A stretch of 7,943 nt of DNA from Rikenellaceae bacterium. GTDB taxonomy: Bacteria; Bacteroidota; Bacteroidia; Bacteroidales; UBA932. The translations under genes were made by a program, and so were the position numbers. This document shows positions 5,724 to 7,943 of this stretch, piece by piece; the first letter of the stretch is position 1; each line of letters opens with the position of its first letter. The notes beneath the pieces are model-generated. The model made no database searches. It was not told the origin of the DNA and was given only the letters and a program-made list of their open reading frames with translations. Where the stretch lies: assembly GCA_012800665.1 (NCBI GenBank), contig JAAZIW010000172.1:1-7943 (forward strand), read 5' to 3'.

Positions 5724-7451
5724 ATGAAAGATTTTTGGAAAATGCTTCTCGCCGTCATTTGCGGCATGCTTATTTTTGGCTTCATCTCTCTTTTTATCAC
5801 CATTTCCGCCTTAAATGCTTCGGTTTCAGCGGCAGAAGGTGCAAAGACCGTATTGCCCCGCAGCGGCGTACTTGCCATAGATATGTCTGCCTTCAAAATT
5901 GATGAGCAGAAAAATCCTGTATCCACTTACGAGTCCGGAGTAGTCATCCCCTCGGTGGGCATTCTTCAAGCCACCCGTGCCCTTAAAATTGCGGCAAATG
6001 ACCCCGGAGTAAAATTGATTTTCCTAAAAACCGACGGCAATCTTTCCAGCATGGCTTCTTTGGAAGAATTCCGCAAGGCGCTTGATAATTTCAGGCAGGT
6101 GAGCGGCAAACCCGTGATTTCTTATATTGAGTCTCCCACAACAGGCGGCTATTGGCTTGCAAGCGTGGCCGACAAAGTGTATATGACTGAGTATCAGGGC
6201 GGACTCATTACAATGAACGGTATAAGCGTACGGTCGGTATTCATGAAAGACATGCTCGACAGGCTTGGTGTAAATATGCAGCTGATAAGGCACGGCAAAT
6301 ATAAGAGCGCCGGAGAGATGTTCACCCGCAGCTCTTCCTCACCCGAAAATACCCATCAATATCAAGAGATGGTAAATTCCATGTGGGCCACCATGCGTGC
6401 AGATATTGCCGTTTCGCGTGGTATAAGCGAGAAGGCCCTCGATGCCGCCATCAACAATCTTTCGCTCTGCCTGCCCGAGGATTTCCTGAAGGAGAATCTG
6501 GCGGATGAGCTTTTTACAAGGGAGGAGTTGAAGGAAAAGTTGGCCGACCTCTCGGTGGTAGATAGTTATAAGGAGGTGCAATTCATGCGCTTTTCCGATT
6601 ATGTCACCGCGAGAGTGCTTACGAATTTCAAGTCCAAGGAGAAGATAGCGATAATTTATGCCAACGGCAGTATTGTAGATGGCCGCGATATCAACAATAT
6701 AAGCGGCGACCGTTTTGCCTCTATTATAGATAAGGTTCGGGCAGATTCCACCGTGAAGGCGGTGGTGCTTCGCGTGAATTCCCCGGGCGGAAGCGCTCTT
6801 GCAAGTGAAAAGATTAAGCATGAGCTCGACCTTTTGGGAGCGGAAAAGCCGCTTGTAGCGTCTTATGGCGATTATGCCGCTTCGGGAGGATATTGGATTT
6901 CCAATAACTGCAGTAAGATATATACCGATGCAGTATGCCTAACGGGAAGTATAGGTGTATTCGGAATGGTTCCGGATTTTTCCAAGACCACCAAAAAGGT
7001 ATTGGGGATAAATGTTTCCTCGGTTTCCTCAAATAAGCATGGAGATATGTTCAGCCTGATGCGCCCCTTCGACTCCGATGAGTATAATTATATGCTTCGC
7101 AGTATCGAAGGCGCTTATGAAAGGTTCTTGGATGTGGTTTCCGACGGACGCGGAATGTCTAAAGAAAGAGTGGATGAGATAGGCCAAGGCCGTGTTTGGA
7201 CCGGAGCGGATGCCCTGAAGATTAATTTAACCGATGAGATAGGCGGTCTTACCGATGCCCTCAATTATGCAGCCCTTGCGGCCGGAAGTTCTTTGGATGC
7301 GATGGGTATTGCCGAATATCCTAAACCGCTTTCCACTTGGGAGCAGATAATGCAGATGATAAGCGGAACCGACCCCGAAAGCGACTTTGTGAAGTCGATA
7401 AGCAAGCCTCAGGTGATTGCCCGCATGCCTTACGAGATTACGATTTTGTAG
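5724..7451 (+). CDS. sppA: signal peptide peptidase SppA, 67K type (protease IV)
   Basis: A membrane-anchored serine-lysine protease that degrades cleaved signal peptides in the envelope. It has 575 residues, the length of the two-domain 67K form. Residues about 8-32 are a single hydrophobic N-terminal anchor (LLAVICGMLIFGFISLFITI), with the rest presumably periplasmic. The N-terminal half has SPTTGGYWLAS (137-147) and GKYKSAGE (191-198), whose Lys194 matches catalytic Lys209 of E. coli SppA. The C-terminal half has VNSPGGSALASE (351-362), whose Ser357 matches nucleophile Ser409, and ASGGYWIS (386-393). The dyad is therefore split across the two repeats, as in the family. It has its own promoter divergent from hisS, and it is convergent with folP: the two stop codons abut with no bases between. 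Its likely terminator lies inside folP. No missing key residues were seen. Confidence 0.94.
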   Translation: MKDFWKMLLAVICGMLIFGFISLFITISALNASVSAAEGAKTVLPRSGVLAIDMSAFKIDEQKNPVSTYESGVVIPSVGILQATRALKIAANDPGVKLIFLKTDGNLSSMASLEEFRKALDNFRQVSGKPVISYIESPTTGGYWLASVADKVYMTEYQGGLITMNGISVRSVFMKDMLDRLGVNMQLIRHGKYKSAGEMFTRSSSSPENTHQYQEMVNSMWATMRADIAVSRGISEKALDAAINNLSLCLPEDFLKENLADELFTREELKEKLADLSVVDSYKEVQFMRFSDYVTARVLTNFKSKEKIAIIYANGSIVDGRDINNISGDRFASIIDKVRADSTVKAVVLRVNSPGGSALASEKIKHELDLLGAEKPLVASYGDYAASGGYWISNNCSKIYTDAVCLTGSIGVFGMVPDFSKTTKKVLGINVSSVSSNKHGDMFSLMRPFDSDEYNYMLRSIEGAYERFLDVVSDGRGMSKERVDEIGQGRVWTGADALKINLTDEIGGLTDALNYAALAAGSSLDAMGIAEYPKPLSTWEQIMQMISGTDPESDFVKSISKPQVIARMPYEITIL

Positions 7452-7943
7452 TCAGTGAATCCGCAGAATATCCGCATCATCCCAAGCCAATTTTTCCGCT
7501 AAACCAAGGTCCCCTTTATTATAGAGGGGATCTTTTGTAAACCGCTTGTCCGCCACGCCTATGAGCAGGGGCCTGCCGAAACGCTTGAATTGCTTCATCT
7601 CACCAAGCAGTTCCCAATTCTGTTCAGAGGTCTTTGCAAAGCCGAAGCCCGGGTCTACAATCCAATCTTTTATGCCCATTGAGGCTGCTTTGCGCGAAAA
7701 CTCATCAAAATATTCCAGCACTGCGGCTACTACGCCTTGAGGATAGTCGATAAATGTATCCATGCTGCGGGGATTTCCCCGTTTGTGCATGGCGATATAG
7801 GGCAAGCCGAGTTCCGCCACCGTTTCCAGCATGGCGTCGTCATCCTCGCCTGCGGAAATGTCGTTCACTATAAAAGGCCCGATAAGAGCGTATGCCCTAC
7901 GGACAATTTCGCTCCGGAAAGTATCTATCGAAATCTGATAAAA
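7452..7943 (-). CDS. folP: dihydropteroate synthase, 5' part outside the window, unusual C-terminus
   Basis: The last 163 residues of a folate-pathway enzyme that joins pABA to the pterin pyrophosphate. The frame runs unbroken off the window end, so the ATG-less start near 7868 is not real. Visible are ISIDTFRSE (pterin-site Asp), VNDISAG (the Asn of the VND/IND motif), MHKRGNP, and DPGFGFAKT with the conserved Asp at visible residue 97. The usual SRK loop after LLIG reads VADKRF, so Ser and Arg become Ala and Asp while Lys stays. The end LRIH keeps the Arg and His of RxH, but the stop follows at once, where homologues continue HDV plus a final helix. The visible part is also about six residues shorter between these points than I recall. 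The enzyme may be divergent or impaired. It abuts the sppA stop codon. Confidence 0.88.
   Translation of the reverse strand, partial: FYQISIDTFRSEIVRRAYALIGPFIVNDISAGEDDDAMLETVAELGLPYIAMHKRGNPRSMDTFIDYPQGVVAAVLEYFDEFSRKAASMGIKDWIVDPGFGFAKTSEQNWELLGEMKQFKRFGRPLLIGVADKRFTKDPLYNKGDLGLAEKLAWDDADILRIH
7506..7536 (+). terminator. likely sppA terminator, embedded in folP coding sequence
   Basis: AAGGTCCCCT (7506-7515) pairs with AGGGGATCTT (7525-7534) with one G-T wobble and a 9-nt loop. It is followed by TT, so four Ts run across the stem end. It lies 55 bp after the sppA stop on the plus strand, within the folP codons for the divergent region after the ADKRF loop. Confidence 0.5.

Noticed and set aside
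7452..7868. folP starting at the GTG at 7868
   Set aside because: The frame continues upstream in clear dihydropteroate synthase sequence (ISIDTFRSE) to the window edge.

Overview
The window looks like chromosomal DNA of a Bacteroidota bacterium, most likely of the order Bacteroidales. Several start sites carry the Bacteroidota-type promoter (a -33 TTTG and a -7 TAnnTTTG box), including two tRNA promoters that share the same 19-nt spacing. Shine-Dalgarno sequences are weak or absent, and the housekeeping proteins read like Bacteroidales versions. I cannot name the genus.

Layout. Positions 1-300 hold a tRNA-Gly(GCC) on the minus strand with its promoter. Positions 304-2694 hold a two-gene plus-strand operon: a MEMO-AMMECR1 fusion protein followed by the radical SAM enzyme AmrS. 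Together these give all three parts of the AmmeMemoRadiSam set, conserved across life but without a settled bacterial function. The fusion carries an in-frame 21-bp tandem repeat, and AmrS stops short of the cysteine-rich tail I expect for the family. Positions 2695-4165 look like an accessory insertion: 23-bp direct repeats, a Fic-domain gene with a non-ATG start and an altered active-site motif, the remnant of a winged-helix protein, a 12-bp inverted repeat pair, and a cluster of GC-rich 20-bp repeats.

From 4166 onward the core genome resumes. It has a terminator, the initiator tRNA-Met(CAT) and hisS (histidyl-tRNA synthetase) on the minus strand, then sppA (signal peptide peptidase, 67K type) on the plus strand. 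Next comes the 3' part of folP (dihydropteroate synthase) on the minus strand, cut by the window edge. The hisS and sppA promoters lie back to back with one base between their -7 boxes. The tRNA-fMet promoter overlaps the last hisS codons. The sppA and folP stop codons abut, and the likely sppA terminator lies inside folP.

No clear undescribed multi-gene system is visible. The most unusual points are the repeat expansion in the MEMO domain, the early end of amrS at the edge of the accessory segment, the GC-rich repeat cluster, the altered Fic motif, and a folP that ends on its catalytic histidine with an altered pABA-side loop.
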